Of a stretch of 64,000 nucleotides of DNA, positions 24,214 through 32,876 are shown one piece after another. Source of the DNA: Nostoc calcicola FACHB-3891 (GTDB lineage: Bacteria > Cyanobacteriota > Cyanobacteriia > Cyanobacteriales > Nostocaceae); NCBI RefSeq assembly GCF_014697355.1, contig NZ_JACJRQ010000024.1, positions 62,001 to 126,000 on the forward strand, written 5' to 3'. Numbering within the stretch: the first letter of the stretch is position 1; each line of letters opens with the position of its first letter. Under the pieces are notes generated by a model. That model was given only the letters and a program-made list of their open reading frames with translations, was not told where the DNA came from and made no database searches. The position numbers and the translations under genes were made by a program.

Positions 24214-25659
24214 TCACTGCTGTGCTTCTACAGGGCGTTCATCTGGAACAAACTCACCAGGATTAGTATCTACTGCGGGTTTGGTGGTTTCCATACCTGG
24301 AATTGGTAAATCGAGATTGGGGCCTCTGCGGAGAATGCGGCTACCAAAGTACAAAACTGCGATAAATAAAAGGCTGTAGACTGTGGCAAAGGCAGTTAGT
24401 GACACTAAGACATTACTCGCGGGTAAACGAGAAGCCGCGTCAACTGTGCGAATTTGCCCGTAGAGTGTCCACGGTTGTCTGCCAACACAGCGCACAACCC
24501 AACCTGATTCTACGGCAATGTATCCTAAAGGAGCTGCCAATATCCAAGCCCGCATTAACCACCGCTGTTGAGTAATGGTTTCTGCTGAGAGTTTACCGCG
24601 TAACCATTGCAGGGTACTAAATAACATTAATCCCGCGAAGAAAAACCCAATGGCAATCATTGTGCGGAAAGCGTAGTAAATCAAACCCACTAAATGAGGA
24701 CGATCCTCTGGTTTCCATTCCTTCAAACCGCGCAGTGGTTCAGAAAGATTCTTTTTGAATTCCAGAATGTATCCCAGTGCATTGGGGACGGTGATTTCCC
24801 AATCATTTTTCTGGGCTTTTTCATTGGGTATGGCTACAAGACTCCAATCTGCCGATTGTCCCGCTGGTGAAGATTCCCACTGTGCTTCCATTGCAGCGAG
24901 TTTTGTGGGTTGATAGTGATAGACTTGTTCGCCGCTCAAATGCCCGATGTATATTTGTAATGGAGCAACTGCGATCGCAGCTGCTAAAGCAATCTTCAAT
25001 GACCGTGAAAAGAAACCTGCATGGCGTTGTTTGAGAATATACCAAGCACTAATTCCACCAATCACAAACAACGATGTTTCTAGTGTGGCAAAAAACATGT
25101 GTAGCACACTATTAAGCATGAAGGGATTTAATATTGCTTGAAAATAATCGTGGACAATAAACTTACCATTGACTAATTCCCCACCCGCCGGAGTTTGCAT
25201 CCAGGAATTTGCTGTCAAAATCCATACGGTTGATAGGTTAGCACCAATGGCAACTAAAATTGTTGAAAGATAATGAATAGCCGGATTAACCCGTTCCCAG
25301 CCGAATAACATAATACCTAAAAAAGCAGCTTCGAGCATGAATGCCCAGGAAGCTTCAAAGCCAATCACACTACCAAAAAAATTGCCCGCCGCTTCCGAAA
25401 ACGGTGCCCAATTAGTGCCAAACTGGAATTCCATCGGAATACCTGTTGCCACACCAATGCCAAAATTCAAGAGATAGAACTTAGACCAAAAGCGCGCATG
25501 GAGGTAGTAGTCTGGATTACGAGTCTTTAGCCATAGTCCCTCGACGATAACCAGATAAATTCCCATTCCTGTAGTCAGCACAGGCCAAAGCATATGAAAT
25601 ATTGCAGTCAGCGCAAATTGCATCCGTGATAGCACCACGGAATCGGATAAAAATTCCAT
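24214..25659 (-). CDS. cydA: Cytochrome bd-type quinol oxidase subunit I
   Basis: The heme-bearing subunit of bd oxidase has 481 residues. N-terminal LSRMQFALTAIFHMLWPVLT contains the heme b595 His ligand. FEASWAFMLEAAFLGIMLFG, GANLSTVWILTANSWMQTP and VRCVGRQPWTLYGQIRT are signature segments. The quinol loop after PNEKAQKND is short, as in cyanide-insensitive CioA-like enzymes. It is the first gene of the cydAB pair on the minus strand. Together with NDH-2 and the aa3 oxidase here it supports a branched respiratory chain. Confidence 0.95.
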   Translation of the reverse strand: MEFLSDSVVLSRMQFALTAIFHMLWPVLTTGMGIYLVIVEGLWLKTRNPDYYLHARFWSKFYLLNFGIGVATGIPMEFQFGTNWAPFSEAAGNFFGSVIGFEASWAFMLEAAFLGIMLFGWERVNPAIHYLSTILVAIGANLSTVWILTANSWMQTPAGGELVNGKFIVHDYFQAILNPFMLNSVLHMFFATLETSLFVIGGISAWYILKQRHAGFFSRSLKIALAAAIAVAPLQIYIGHLSGEQVYHYQPTKLAAMEAQWESSPAGQSADWSLVAIPNEKAQKNDWEITVPNALGYILEFKKNLSEPLRGLKEWKPEDRPHLVGLIYYAFRTMIAIGFFFAGLMLFSTLQWLRGKLSAETITQQRWLMRAWILAAPLGYIAVESGWVVRCVGRQPWTLYGQIRTVDAASRLPASNVLVSLTAFATVYSLLFIAVLYFGSRILRRGPNLDLPIPGMETTKPAVDTNPGEFVPDERPVEAQQ

Positions 25660-26168
25660 GCTTGTATTCCTCTATTGAAATTCCCTGTAATTTGTTTGTC
25701 TTAGTCTATATTCAATAGTCAAAAATCATTTTGACATGGAAATTATCAAGCCATCCAATTTTAATTGTTAAGTATTGAATATTGATTATTGACAATTCAT
25801 CAAAAATATATTTTTACACCACAGTGCAAATAAATCTACCATTTGGGATGCTTAAAAAGCTTGCAGTGTAGGTATCTTTGAGTTTTATTTTTGCATTGTT
25901 GTAATGGCGATGTCTGCGACGGCCTTCTCTACGAGACGCTACGCGAACGCCTACGCTATTTTCAAAAGCTTGATTTTCATAGTTGGCGATCGCAAGTATT
26001 TTTGTGTATTTTTTCAGTAATCTTTCTTGAATTTAAAAAACATCTCTCTATAGATAGGGAATTTTTTAAATTGTGCATGAATTAGTGATACATGTCAAAA
26101 GACAAGAGGTCAAAGTCACTGTACGATATCGAGTATAGCCGCAAAAATGCAAATAATGGTTTTTGAAT
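25660..26168. other. Intergenic region, no gene recognised
   Basis: This AT-rich region upstream of cydA is presumably its promoter. A CTCTACGAGACGCTACGCGAACG dispersed repeat sits near 25926-25948. It has no recognised gene and runs up to the trailer side of the CRISPR array. Confidence 0.5.
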
Positions 26169-26184
26169 TTTAGTTAATTGCAAT
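26169..26184 (-). repeat. Truncated CRISPR repeat remnant at trailer end
   Basis: TTTAGTTAATTGCAAT matches the last 16 bases of the repeat (plus-strand orientation) exactly, but the GTTTCAATCCC half is degenerate. A 45-base gap separates it from the first full repeat at 26230. It is probably an old decayed terminal repeat. Confidence 0.7.
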
Positions 26185-26229
26185 GTGGGGCAATTTTTGA
26201 CAAAAATTTCAGCAATGGAATTACTTATC

Positions 26230-26768
26230 GTTTCAATCCTTAATAGGGAGTTTAGTTAATTGCAATACGCAACACCACCGCCACCAATTTAGTAATTCAA
26301 GGTTTCAATCCCTAATAGGGAGTTTAGTTAATTGCAATTTGAAGATATAGTGGATTTAAACCGAGCTTTAAAAGTTTCAATCCCTAATAGGGAGTTTAGT
26401 TAATTGCAATTCAGAGATTGGCTATCAGAGATTGTGGGCTACACGTTTCAATCCCTAATAGGGAGTTTAGTTAATTGCAATACCTTATGTAAAGGAATCG
26501 CCAGCCGAGGAAAGTTTCAATCCCTAATAGGGAGTTTAGTTAATTGCAATAAAGCTTAAATGAGTACCTTAAATTAGCAGTTGGTTTCAATCCCTAATAG
26601 GGAGTTTAGTTAATTGCAATCTTTTATAATGTATCTATTCACTATCTATGTTAGACAACGTTTCAATCCCTAATAGGGAGTTTAGTTAATTGCAATTTCA
26701 ATAATTAATTCCGCTAAGCGCTGTTTGGCTTGTTTCAATCCCTAATAGGGAGTTTAGTTAATTGCAAT
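26230..26768 (-). CRISPR. CRISPR array, 8 repeats and 7 spacers, no adjacent cas genes
   Basis: Repeats are 37 bases, beginning GTTTCAATCCCTAATAGG and ending GTTTAGTTAATTGCAAT, at 26230, 26302, 26374, 26445, 26514, 26584, 26660 and 26732. Spacers are 35, 35, 34, 32, 33, 39 and 35 bases. On the minus strand each repeat ends in ATTGAAAC, the usual 8-base crRNA handle, so transcription should run leftwards. Repeat 1 (26230) has a C-to-T change in CCCTA that breaks the short CCCTA/TAGGG stem, as expected at the trailer end. The repeat type is common with type I-D and III systems of cyanobacteria. No cas gene lies in this window. Confidence 0.97.
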
Positions 26769-27000
26769 CGCTGGCATCTGAAAGGCTTGCTGTATTCGGT
26801 TTTCAAGGTGCAGTTGCGCGGATGAAAGAATCATAACACAGGAAATGGTGTTAACACCAGATGCAAATCGCTGAAACCCAGTCTCCGTAAGGTGCGCGGA
26901 TGGTTTAAAAGTTCTATAGTCCTCAAAACCTTGTACACATTGAGATGCAGCCATTTTTTGCTTGTTTTGATTTTCTACAGCTACCCATCCGCGCATTTGG
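26769..27000 (-). promoter_or_regulatory. Probable CRISPR leader
   Basis: This stretch adjoins the leader-side repeat. Read on the minus strand it carries CATCCGCGCA twice (complement near 26818 and 26896) and one opposite copy ATGCGCGG near the far end (26990-26998), plus CTGCACCTTGAAAACCG next to the array. I recall very similar leaders at other Nostocales arrays. The 80-codon frame at 26754-26996 overlaps repeat and leader and is not a gene. Confidence 0.65.
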
Positions 27001-27080
27001 CAAGGAAATTAGTCTAATTGCTGAGGGCTACCACCATTAATTTAAGCGATCGCAGTTTCTAATCCTCACCTGTATAACCT

Positions 27081-28172
27081 CTAACTTACCAAATCAGGGA
27101 ACACTTCTTGCACGGCAGGATGCACTAATTTATGATTCTGCACATTCACACCTTTAGCTAAGGCTGGGTTAATTTCCAATGCCTTAATTCCCAAATTCGC
27201 CAATTGGACAACATAAGGTAATGTACTGTTATTGAGTGCCTGAGTTGCTGTCCAAGGTACTGCTCCTGGCATATTGGGAACGCCATAATGCACCACGCCC
27301 TCTTCGATGTATACCGGATTTGTGTGAGATGTGACATGTAAGGTTTCTACACAACCGCCTTGGTCAACTGCAACATCAACTATTACTGAACCAGGATACA
27401 TTTGTTTGACCAATTCGCGGGATACTAAGATTGGTGCCCTGCGTCCCAGTACTAAAACTGCACCAATGAGCAAGTCGGCTTCTTTAACTGCCGCTTCAAT
27501 ATGAGCTGAGTTGCTGTAAAGCAATTCGACTCTAGAGCCAAACAAAGTTTCTAAGTAAGACAACCGCTCGACACTCACATCTAAAATTTGCACGCTAGCA
27601 CCCATCCCCACGGCAATTTTAGCTGCTTCTGTGCCGACAACGCCGCCACCGAGAATTACTACTTTACCTGGTTTGACTCCAGGTACACCACCCAAAAGCA
27701 CACCTCTACCGCCTTGCTGACGTTCTAGAAATCTCGCTCCAAATTGGACTGCAAGCCGACCGGCAATAACGCTCATGGGAGTGAGCAAGGGTAGTCTGTT
27801 AGCGCCTGGTTGTTCTACGGTTTCGTAGGCGATCGCACAAGTGCCACAATCAATTAAATGCTCTGTTAATTGGCGATCGGCTGCTAAGTGTAAATAAGTA
27901 AATAATATCTGCCCTTTCTGCAAAAAATTATACTCAGATTTCAGCGGCTCTTTGACTTTCACAACCAATTCTCGATTCCAAACCGCTTCTGCTGTAGGAA
28001 CAATTTCTGCTCCAGCACTTGTGTAGTCGTCATCTGTGAACCCAGCACCACTACCTGCTTGTGTCTGGACGAAGATGCTATGACCATTTTCTCGCAGCAC
28101 CCGCACACTCGAAGGACTTAAACCTACCCGAAATTCTAGATCTTTAGTTTCCTTAGGAACGCCGATTTCCAT
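27081..28172 (-). CDS. ald: Alanine dehydrogenase
   Basis: The NAD enzyme interconverts alanine with pyruvate and ammonia. The 363-residue sequence is full length: MEIGVPKETKDLEFRVGLSP, the catalytic-Lys motif VVKVKEPL, the catalytic His in FTYLHLAADR, the Rossmann motif VVILGGGVVGTEAAKIAVGM, VIVDVAVDQGGCVET and VPNMPGAVPWTATQAL. In diazotrophic cyanobacteria it helps catabolise alanine and may matter in heterocysts. It is a single gene. No NtcA box could be placed with confidence upstream. Confidence 0.96.
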   Translation of the reverse strand: MEIGVPKETKDLEFRVGLSPSSVRVLRENGHSIFVQTQAGSGAGFTDDDYTSAGAEIVPTAEAVWNRELVVKVKEPLKSEYNFLQKGQILFTYLHLAADRQLTEHLIDCGTCAIAYETVEQPGANRLPLLTPMSVIAGRLAVQFGARFLERQQGGRGVLLGGVPGVKPGKVVILGGGVVGTEAAKIAVGMGASVQILDVSVERLSYLETLFGSRVELLYSNSAHIEAAVKEADLLIGAVLVLGRRAPILVSRELVKQMYPGSVIVDVAVDQGGCVETLHVTSHTNPVYIEEGVVHYGVPNMPGAVPWTATQALNNSTLPYVVQLANLGIKALEINPALAKGVNVQNHKLVHPAVQEVFPDLVS

Positions 28173-28680
28173 ATATCGCCTCTGATAATTTTTTTTGTTT
28201 AACTGTAGCTTGCCAATCTCAAGCTTGCTACTGAACTATTGCGGATAGCTGTATTAGAAGTAGCTATTCTCTTTTTTGAGCCTGTCAATTTAATCTGAAT
28301 AGCTGTAAACTCTTACCCTTGACTATTGCCCCAGTATTTATACAATATATAAAGAATAGTAACAATTTATTAAAAAGCGATTGTATAGCTGCATTCTAGG
28401 AAGCTTTGGCTGAATTGCTCAAGCGATCTTGGTATTCAGGCACTGCGATCGCTCAAACTGCCAAAACAGGCTAAAGGTTAAGCAAAAAAAGAAATTAATT
28501 CCTTTAGCTTTGATATCAAGTCCGTTTAATCACTTATCATTAAAATCTCTGTACGTAAGAGCGTCCCCACGTCCCCGCGTCAGTTTTAATGATAAAACCT
28601 GACATGATATTACCCCTTGCCCGACTAATACCACAAAGTCCGATATTAAGTCCCGTTTGCCGAAAAGAGGTTTCTAAAAA
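28173..28680. other. Intergenic region containing a MITE-like element
   Basis: This region lies between ald and the divergent hli gene. The only notable item is the inverted-repeat element at 28512-28612, listed separately, and a CCGATATTAAGTCCCGTTTGCCG stretch after it that resembles a fragment of the same family. The hli promoter must be in the last 60 bases. Confidence 0.5.
28512..28612. mobile_element. MITE-like element (ATATCAAGTCCG family)
   Basis: The left end is ATATCAAGTCCGTTTAATC; the right end, complemented, is ATATCATGTCAGGTTTTATC. Both continue into ATCATTAAA on each arm. A related 136-bp copy is at 36967-37102. Non-coding; no transposase nearby. Confidence 0.65.
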
Positions 28681-28851
28681 ATGACACAACCACAACCCAC
28701 AATTACACCTAAACTAGATCAGCCTAAGTTTGGCTTTAACGAATATGCTGAGCGCTTGAATGGTCGAGCTGCAATGATTGGCTTTGGTTTGATGTTGGTG
28801 ATTGAATACGTCACCAATCAAGGGGTGCTATCATGGCTGGGTCTGAAGTAG
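28681..28851 (+). CDS. hli: High-light-inducible protein (one-helix Hli/SCP)
   Basis: The 56-residue protein has the chlorophyll-binding helix of the light-harvesting superfamily: EYAERLNGRAAMIGFGLML. It contains the E-x-x-N-G-R-x-A-M-I-G core that ligates chlorophyll by Glu, Asn and Arg pairing in a homodimer. The Pro/Thr-rich N-terminus (MTQPQPTITPKLDQP) is stromal-side. These thylakoid proteins protect photosystem II and chlorophyll synthesis during light stress. ATG 28681 is clear. A hairpin terminator follows 50 bp downstream. Confidence 0.93.
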   Translation: MTQPQPTITPKLDQPKFGFNEYAERLNGRAAMIGFGLMLVIEYVTNQGVLSWLGLK

Positions 28852-29215
28852 TGCCACCAACAAGCACGCAAATTGTAAGCTAGTATTTAGAAGAGTTTCA
28901 ACCAGCTGGAACAACCAGTTGGTTTTGACTTTAATATATCGATAGCCAAGTACTTCGCCCTCAACACTTTAATTAGATTTATTCGTAAATTGTTGCCGTA
29001 GAATGTAACCAACAGAGGAATCCAAATACCTATTACTGACTGAAATATCCGCAACTTGCAACTAGCACATGTAAGAAGGTGAATGAGTAGACTTCCTCCC
29101 CTACTCAAGAAAGTCATATTAAATTAGTTTATGCCTTCGATGAAAAAGGCAAAATATGGGTGAGGTATTCTTGGTAAATATACACAAAAGGTAAACTGGA
29201 ACCAATCAAGCTGTG
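28852..29215. other. Intergenic region
   Basis: Between hli and the next small membrane-protein gene there is a hairpin at 28900-28924 and otherwise AT-rich sequence. A minus-strand frame at 28887-29117 has no family likeness and overlaps the terminator, so it is not called. Confidence 0.45.
28900..28924 (+). terminator. Hairpin after hli
   Basis: AACCAGCTGG and CCAGTTGGTT form a 10-bp stem (one G-U) with a 5-base AACAA loop, followed by TTTGACTTT. It is 50 bp past the hli stop. The U-run is weak. Confidence 0.5.
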
Positions 29216-29509
29216 ATGAACGCTGTATTACCTCGTTTTTTGAAGTCAACCTACCGAAAAGAACCACTGATCGCTATATTGATTACGATGGGACTGGTAG
29301 ATGCCCTGATTGGCGGATTGGATGATAGCTGGTCGTTGTTTGCTTTTGGTTTGGGAACGGCAGGGATAGCGCTAGGGTTGAAGTTGTGGCGTATCCAACA
29401 GCGTCGTCCTTTACCAGAGGAGCCTATAGTACAACATTACTTGCCCTCTCGTTCTTCTAGTCCGCCTTTACCAATGTTAAGCGTTTCTAAGAAAAAACCA
29501 CCTCTGTAG
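29216..29509 (+). CDS. Small conserved cyanobacterial membrane protein, unknown function
   Basis: The 97-residue protein begins MNAVLPRFLKSTYRKEP. It has two hydrophobic segments (LIAILITMGLVDALIGG and SLFAFGLGTAGIALGLKLW) separated by LDDSW, then a basic, Pro/Ser-rich tail (RIQQRRPLPEEP). This arrangement is seen in conserved cyanobacterial hypothetical proteins. ATG 29216 is preferred to the GTG three bases earlier. No operon partner; function not inferable. Confidence 0.75.
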   Translation: MNAVLPRFLKSTYRKEPLIAILITMGLVDALIGGLDDSWSLFAFGLGTAGIALGLKLWRIQQRRPLPEEPIVQHYLPSRSSSPPLPMLSVSKKKPPL

Positions 29510-29524
29510 AGACGGGATTCATCG

Positions 29525-29595
29525 CGTCTATTAGGAGTTAGGAGTTAGGAGTTAAAAGTTAGGAGTTATGAATTATTACTCCTAACTCGATATAT
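29525..29595. repeat. Heptamer tandem repeats (TTAGGAG / CTCCTAA)
   Basis: TTAGGAG units, with a complementary CTCCTAACTC end, form an imperfect hairpin. The same short tandem repeats appear at 42941-43060, 58440-58555, 60470-60590 and inside rpoC2 at 55502-55572. Confidence 0.75.
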
Positions 29596-29644
29596 TTTGT
29601 TTGTATATGTTTTTTTATACCTAATCAAAAAGTGAGGAAAAATA

Positions 29645-30718
29645 GTGAGGAGTGAGGGAAGAGGTGGGGGTAATTTCTGGCGTCGGTATATTATCTTGGC
29701 TTTTATGGCAGCTGTTGCCCTTCCAGTAACCACCTGGGAAGGGTTTTATATTCGTCAGGCTGATGCTGCTATTGAATTTGCACCAAACTCCGAAACTACA
29801 AATAATTTTGCGAATTTTCAGCTACTTTACACCCTCAAAGGACATAACGGAACTGTTAAATCCCTAGCGTTCACTCCAGATAGTAGAATTCTTCTTAGTG
29901 GAGGCGCAGAAAACGAGGGTATAATTCGGCTTTGGAATCCAGCCAACGGCAAAAATTTGGGGAATATTAACAAAGCACACAAAACCGCTGTAGAATCTTT
30001 AATAATTTCGCCAGATGGTCGAACCCTGGTCAGTTGTAGTAGTGACAACACCATTAACCTCTGGAATGTGAAAAATTTTAAATTTAAATTTAGCCGCTCT
30101 TTTGTAGGACATACCAGTAACGTATTATCTTTAGCGGTATCTCCTGACAGTAAAGTTTTAATTAGTGGAGCTTTAGATGGAATCCGGTTGTGGGATTTGT
30201 TACAGCAGCGCCCACTCGGTAGTTTAGCACGCTTTAACAATTTGATTTATACCGTAGCCATTAGTCCTGATGGGCAAACCTTGGCTAGTGGCGACAATAA
30301 AGGTGTAATTAAGCTGTGGAGCCTGAGTAGTGGTAAATTAATCAGTGAATCAGTAGCTCATACTAATTCTGTTACCGCTGTTACCTTTACACCAGACGGA
30401 CAAACATTAATTAGTGCTAGCCGCGATCGCACCGTTAAAGTGTGGAATGTGAATACAGGAGAACTACTCCGCACCCTTACAGGACATAATAACTGGGTAA
30501 ATGCGATCGCCATTAACCCAGACGGACAAACCCTTGCTAGTGCCGGCAGAGATGGCATTAAGTTGTGGAATATAACGTCAGGTGAGTTAATAAATACATT
30601 AAGTGGACATACAGACTGGGTAAGTGCGATCGCTTTTAGTCCAAATGGGCGAATATTAGCCAGTGGTGGATTCGATCAAAAAGTCAAGATTTGGGGAATT
30701 CCAGTCAAACGTAAGTAA
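29645..30718 (+). CDS. Membrane-anchored or secreted WD40-repeat protein
   Basis: The 357-residue product starts at GTG 29645 and has a basic N-terminus with one hydrophobic helix (YIILAFMAAVALPVTTW), a signal or anchor. Seven WD40 blades run from about 55 to the end (LKGHNGTVKSLAFTPDSRIL, INLWNVKNF, LWDLLQQRPLG, IKLWSLSSGK, VKVWNVNTGE, IKLWNITSGE, VKIWGIPVK). The propeller would face the periplasm or lumen as a protein-binding scaffold. There is no enzymatic domain. The partner is unknown, and the neighbouring genes give no hint. Confidence 0.9.
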   Translation: MRSEGRGGGNFWRRYIILAFMAAVALPVTTWEGFYIRQADAAIEFAPNSETTNNFANFQLLYTLKGHNGTVKSLAFTPDSRILLSGGAENEGIIRLWNPANGKNLGNINKAHKTAVESLIISPDGRTLVSCSSDNTINLWNVKNFKFKFSRSFVGHTSNVLSLAVSPDSKVLISGALDGIRLWDLLQQRPLGSLARFNNLIYTVAISPDGQTLASGDNKGVIKLWSLSSGKLISESVAHTNSVTAVTFTPDGQTLISASRDRTVKVWNVNTGELLRTLTGHNNWVNAIAINPDGQTLASAGRDGIKLWNITSGELINTLSGHTDWVSAIAFSPNGRILASGGFDQKVKIWGIPVKRK

Positions 30719-30724
30719 CAGTTT

Positions 30725-30840
30725 AGGGACTTCCAGAAAATAAATTATCCCAAATTATTTGTACATTTGTAGGGGCGCACAGCTGTGCGCCCCTACGATT
30801 ATCTGTACCTCACCAACTTGCAATCTGCTGTATGTTTCTC
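30725..30840. repeat. Dispersed element, GTAGGGGCGC hairpin family
   Basis: GGGACTTCCAGAAAATAAAT, then a perfect 28-base palindrome at 30769-30796 identical to that at 11850-11877, then ACCTCACCAACTTGCAATCTGCTGTA. The flanks match the reverse complement of the complete copy at 37576-37771, so this is a one-ended copy. Confidence 0.72.
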
Positions 30841-30994
30841 TGTGTGTTGAAATTAGCACTAGCTTCGAGTTGATGAATAACTGCAATCATAAACCAAGGA
30901 ACATCATTCACCCTTTCTATTTTTTTATAGCGATCGCAATTGTCCATAATCCAATACGGTTCAGTGACAGAGAGCAGTTTTCTATCTATTTGAA

Positions 30995-31070
30995 CCACAT
31001 CTGTCGTAGGGGCACAGCAATGCTGTGCCCCCACCGCGTGGTCTATTTAGCTGAAAATTACTGTAAGCTA
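30995..31070. repeat. Dispersed hairpin, GTAGGGGCACAG variant
   Basis: GTAGGGGCACAGCA pairs with TGCTGTGCCCCCAC at 31006-31034, then CGCGTGGTCTATTTAGCTGAAA, the same right flank as the 11850 copy. With the copy at 30725 it fills most of the spacer between the convergent WD40 and lectin genes. Confidence 0.68.
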
Positions 31071-31108
31071 GAAAAATAAATTTAGCTTACCAACTCGTTT
31101 CAAATATT

Positions 31109-31693
31109 TCAATCCAATTCCCACTTTTGATCTGTCGTTGAACCATTATCAGCGTTACGTCCAGAACGCTCACAATCCCAAAGCTGTAGCGCTGCACCGT
31201 TGGTTCTTCCTGGCGCTCCAGCAACGTCAATGCACTTTCCAGATAAAGTATTTCTGATAAAGCCACCACTGGTTAATACCCACTTTTGATCTGTCGTTGA
31301 GCCATTATCAGCATTACGTCCAGAACGCTCACAATCCCAAAGCTGTAGGGCTGCACCGTTGGTTCTTCCTGGCGCTCCAGCAACGTCAATGCACTTTCCA
31401 GATAAAGTATTTCTAATAAAGCCACTGCTGGTTAATACCCACTTTTGATCCGTCGTTGAGCCATTATCAGGATTTGTTCCAGAGATTTCACAATCCCAAA
31501 GTTGTAGAGCTGCACCGTTGTTTCTTCCTGGCGCTCCGGCAACGTCAATGCATTTCCCGGAAAATGAATTAACTATAAACTTATCATTAGTACTCTGTGC
31601 AACGCTTGGTTTCTTGCCAAAAAGAAGAAGCAAGAAAGTAAAACTTGATAAGACAAAGAACAAACCCATCAAAAACTTACTACTAAGTTTCAT
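31109..31693 (-). CDS. Ricin-type beta-trefoil lectin, secreted
   Basis: The protein (194 residues) starts at ATG 31693, with AGGAGG seven bases upstream. A signal peptide (LMGLFFVLSSFTFLLLLFG) ends near AQS. Three consecutive 51-residue ricin-B subdomains follow, each with SGKCIDVAGAPGR, GAALQLWDCE and a Q-x-W motif (TTDQKW). Copies 2 and 3 are almost identical in protein and DNA. Such domains bind galactose-type or other glycans. It is the last gene of the minus-strand cluster 36500-31109, 39 bp after the patatin gene, so it probably supplies the surface-recognition part. Confidence 0.88.
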   Translation of the reverse strand: MKLSSKFLMGLFFVLSSFTFLLLLFGKKPSVAQSTNDKFIVNSFSGKCIDVAGAPGRNNGAALQLWDCEISGTNPDNGSTTDQKWVLTSSGFIRNTLSGKCIDVAGAPGRTNGAALQLWDCERSGRNADNGSTTDQKWVLTSGGFIRNTLSGKCIDVAGAPGRTNGAALQLWDCERSGRNADNGSTTDQKWELD

Positions 31694-31732
31694 TATAAAC
31701 CTCCTGTTCAAGTCGATCTAATTTAGATTTAA

Positions 31733-32710
31733 TTATTCGCTGACTAAATTTTCGCAGAGTGCTTTTAAGTCGCTTTCTCGTTCTTGAATAATATTCTCTG
31801 CTAAAATTTTTAACGATTGAATATTATTTGGAGTTGTATCATGTATCAAATTATTTGGTGGTAATTTGTCAGTTTGAAAACGGTAGTAACGTTTATTGCC
31901 ATCTTCGGTGGTAGACAGTAATTGTTTTAGTTGGTAATCCACTGTGTCACTAATACCATCAAAAACCACATCTAAGATTGGTTGTGCCCATTGAGCCATT
32001 CCCCAATTTTTGATCTCTTCATATGGGAGCCTACGAGCTAATTCCCCTGTCCCAATTGAGACAACTAAAACATCTGTATCATTTGGGTAAACACTTTTAA
32101 CTTCGGCATAAGCGCACATTGCAGGATTATTTGCAAATACACCTCCATCAATTAAAGCATGGTAAGGTGATAAAGGTTTATCTACTTCAAGTTTTAATGG
32201 CTCAAAATAAGTTGGAGCGGCAGAGGTTGCCCTTGCAACTTTTGCCATTGGAAAATCATCATTCGGTGTTTTTCTCGCTTGACTACGCTTGAAGAAATAA
32301 GGAGACCTTTTTTCAACGTCATAACTCGTAATTAAAACTTCTTTAAGCGCTTCACTAAGTTTTGTTTCTTTAAAATACTCACCCAAAACACCTTCGATAC
32401 CGTCTGAGGGAAACATTCGCTTCACGAGAGGTTTTACATTTTCAGGAATCCACTCGGAACGATGAAAAATATTCTGACCTTCTTGTTCATACAGTTTTAT
32501 CAAATCATTGGCTGTATAGTGAGGCTTACCATCAGAATCAGGTTTGGTTATTCCTAAAGTTAATATTCCCCCTGTTGATGTGCCTGCAATAAAATCAAAT
32601 AAATCTGTAATGTGTTTTCCAGTTAAATCTTCGATCGCAGACAAAATCACGGCTGGAATAACTCCTCGAATTCCACCACCATCAATTGATAAAATTTTAA
32701 TGACTTTCAT
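31733..32710 (-). CDS. Patatin-like phospholipase
   Basis: The 325-residue protein belongs to the patatin/CapV-like acyl hydrolases. The oxyanion-hole motif is IDGGGIRGVI at residues 9-18, the nucleophile elbow is GTSTGG with Ser45, and the dyad Asp is in ALIDGGVFANNP near 190. It has no signal peptide, so it acts in the cytosol or leaves by another route. It should release fatty acids from phospholipids. Upstream are two small helical proteins and a lipoprotein; a lectin follows. CapV homologues serve in anti-phage defence, but no nucleotide cyclase is present here. Confidence 0.92.
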   Translation of the reverse strand: MKVIKILSIDGGGIRGVIPAVILSAIEDLTGKHITDLFDFIAGTSTGGILTLGITKPDSDGKPHYTANDLIKLYEQEGQNIFHRSEWIPENVKPLVKRMFPSDGIEGVLGEYFKETKLSEALKEVLITSYDVEKRSPYFFKRSQARKTPNDDFPMAKVARATSAAPTYFEPLKLEVDKPLSPYHALIDGGVFANNPAMCAYAEVKSVYPNDTDVLVVSIGTGELARRLPYEEIKNWGMAQWAQPILDVVFDGISDTVDYQLKQLLSTTEDGNKRYYRFQTDKLPPNNLIHDTTPNNIQSLKILAENIIQERESDLKALCENLVSE

Positions 32711-32799
32711 TGTTTTATGGGACTAGGATAATCTATATTTACTTTCTGAGGTAGAATGTAAATTTAAAGTTTAATGCTACTTAGCATTGTTAGTTAGAT

Positions 32800-32835
32800 A
32801 TCTGAATTAACCTGATTATTTAGGTTAATTCAGAT
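32800..32835. terminator. Hairpin between helical gene and patatin gene
   Basis: ATCTGAATTAACCT pairs with AGGTTAATTCAGAT around an 8-base loop. The T-run is on the plus-strand side, so on the minus-strand operon it is a hairpin preceded by an A-run. It may attenuate or protect the transcript, not simply terminate it. A similar hairpin lies at 34891-34926. Confidence 0.5.
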
Positions 32836-32876
32836 TTTTTTAGTTAGTGTTGGGTAGCTAATTCTCATGAATCTCG

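Noticed and set aside
26754..26996. 80-codon minus-strand frame beside the CRISPR array
   Set aside because: It overlaps the last repeat and the probable leader, with CCGCGCA motifs recurring in it; no protein family resemblance.
31733..32710. CBASS-type defence operon around the patatin gene
   Set aside because: No CD-NTase, Cap2/Cap3 or similar gene is next to it; only the CapV-like effector similarity holds.
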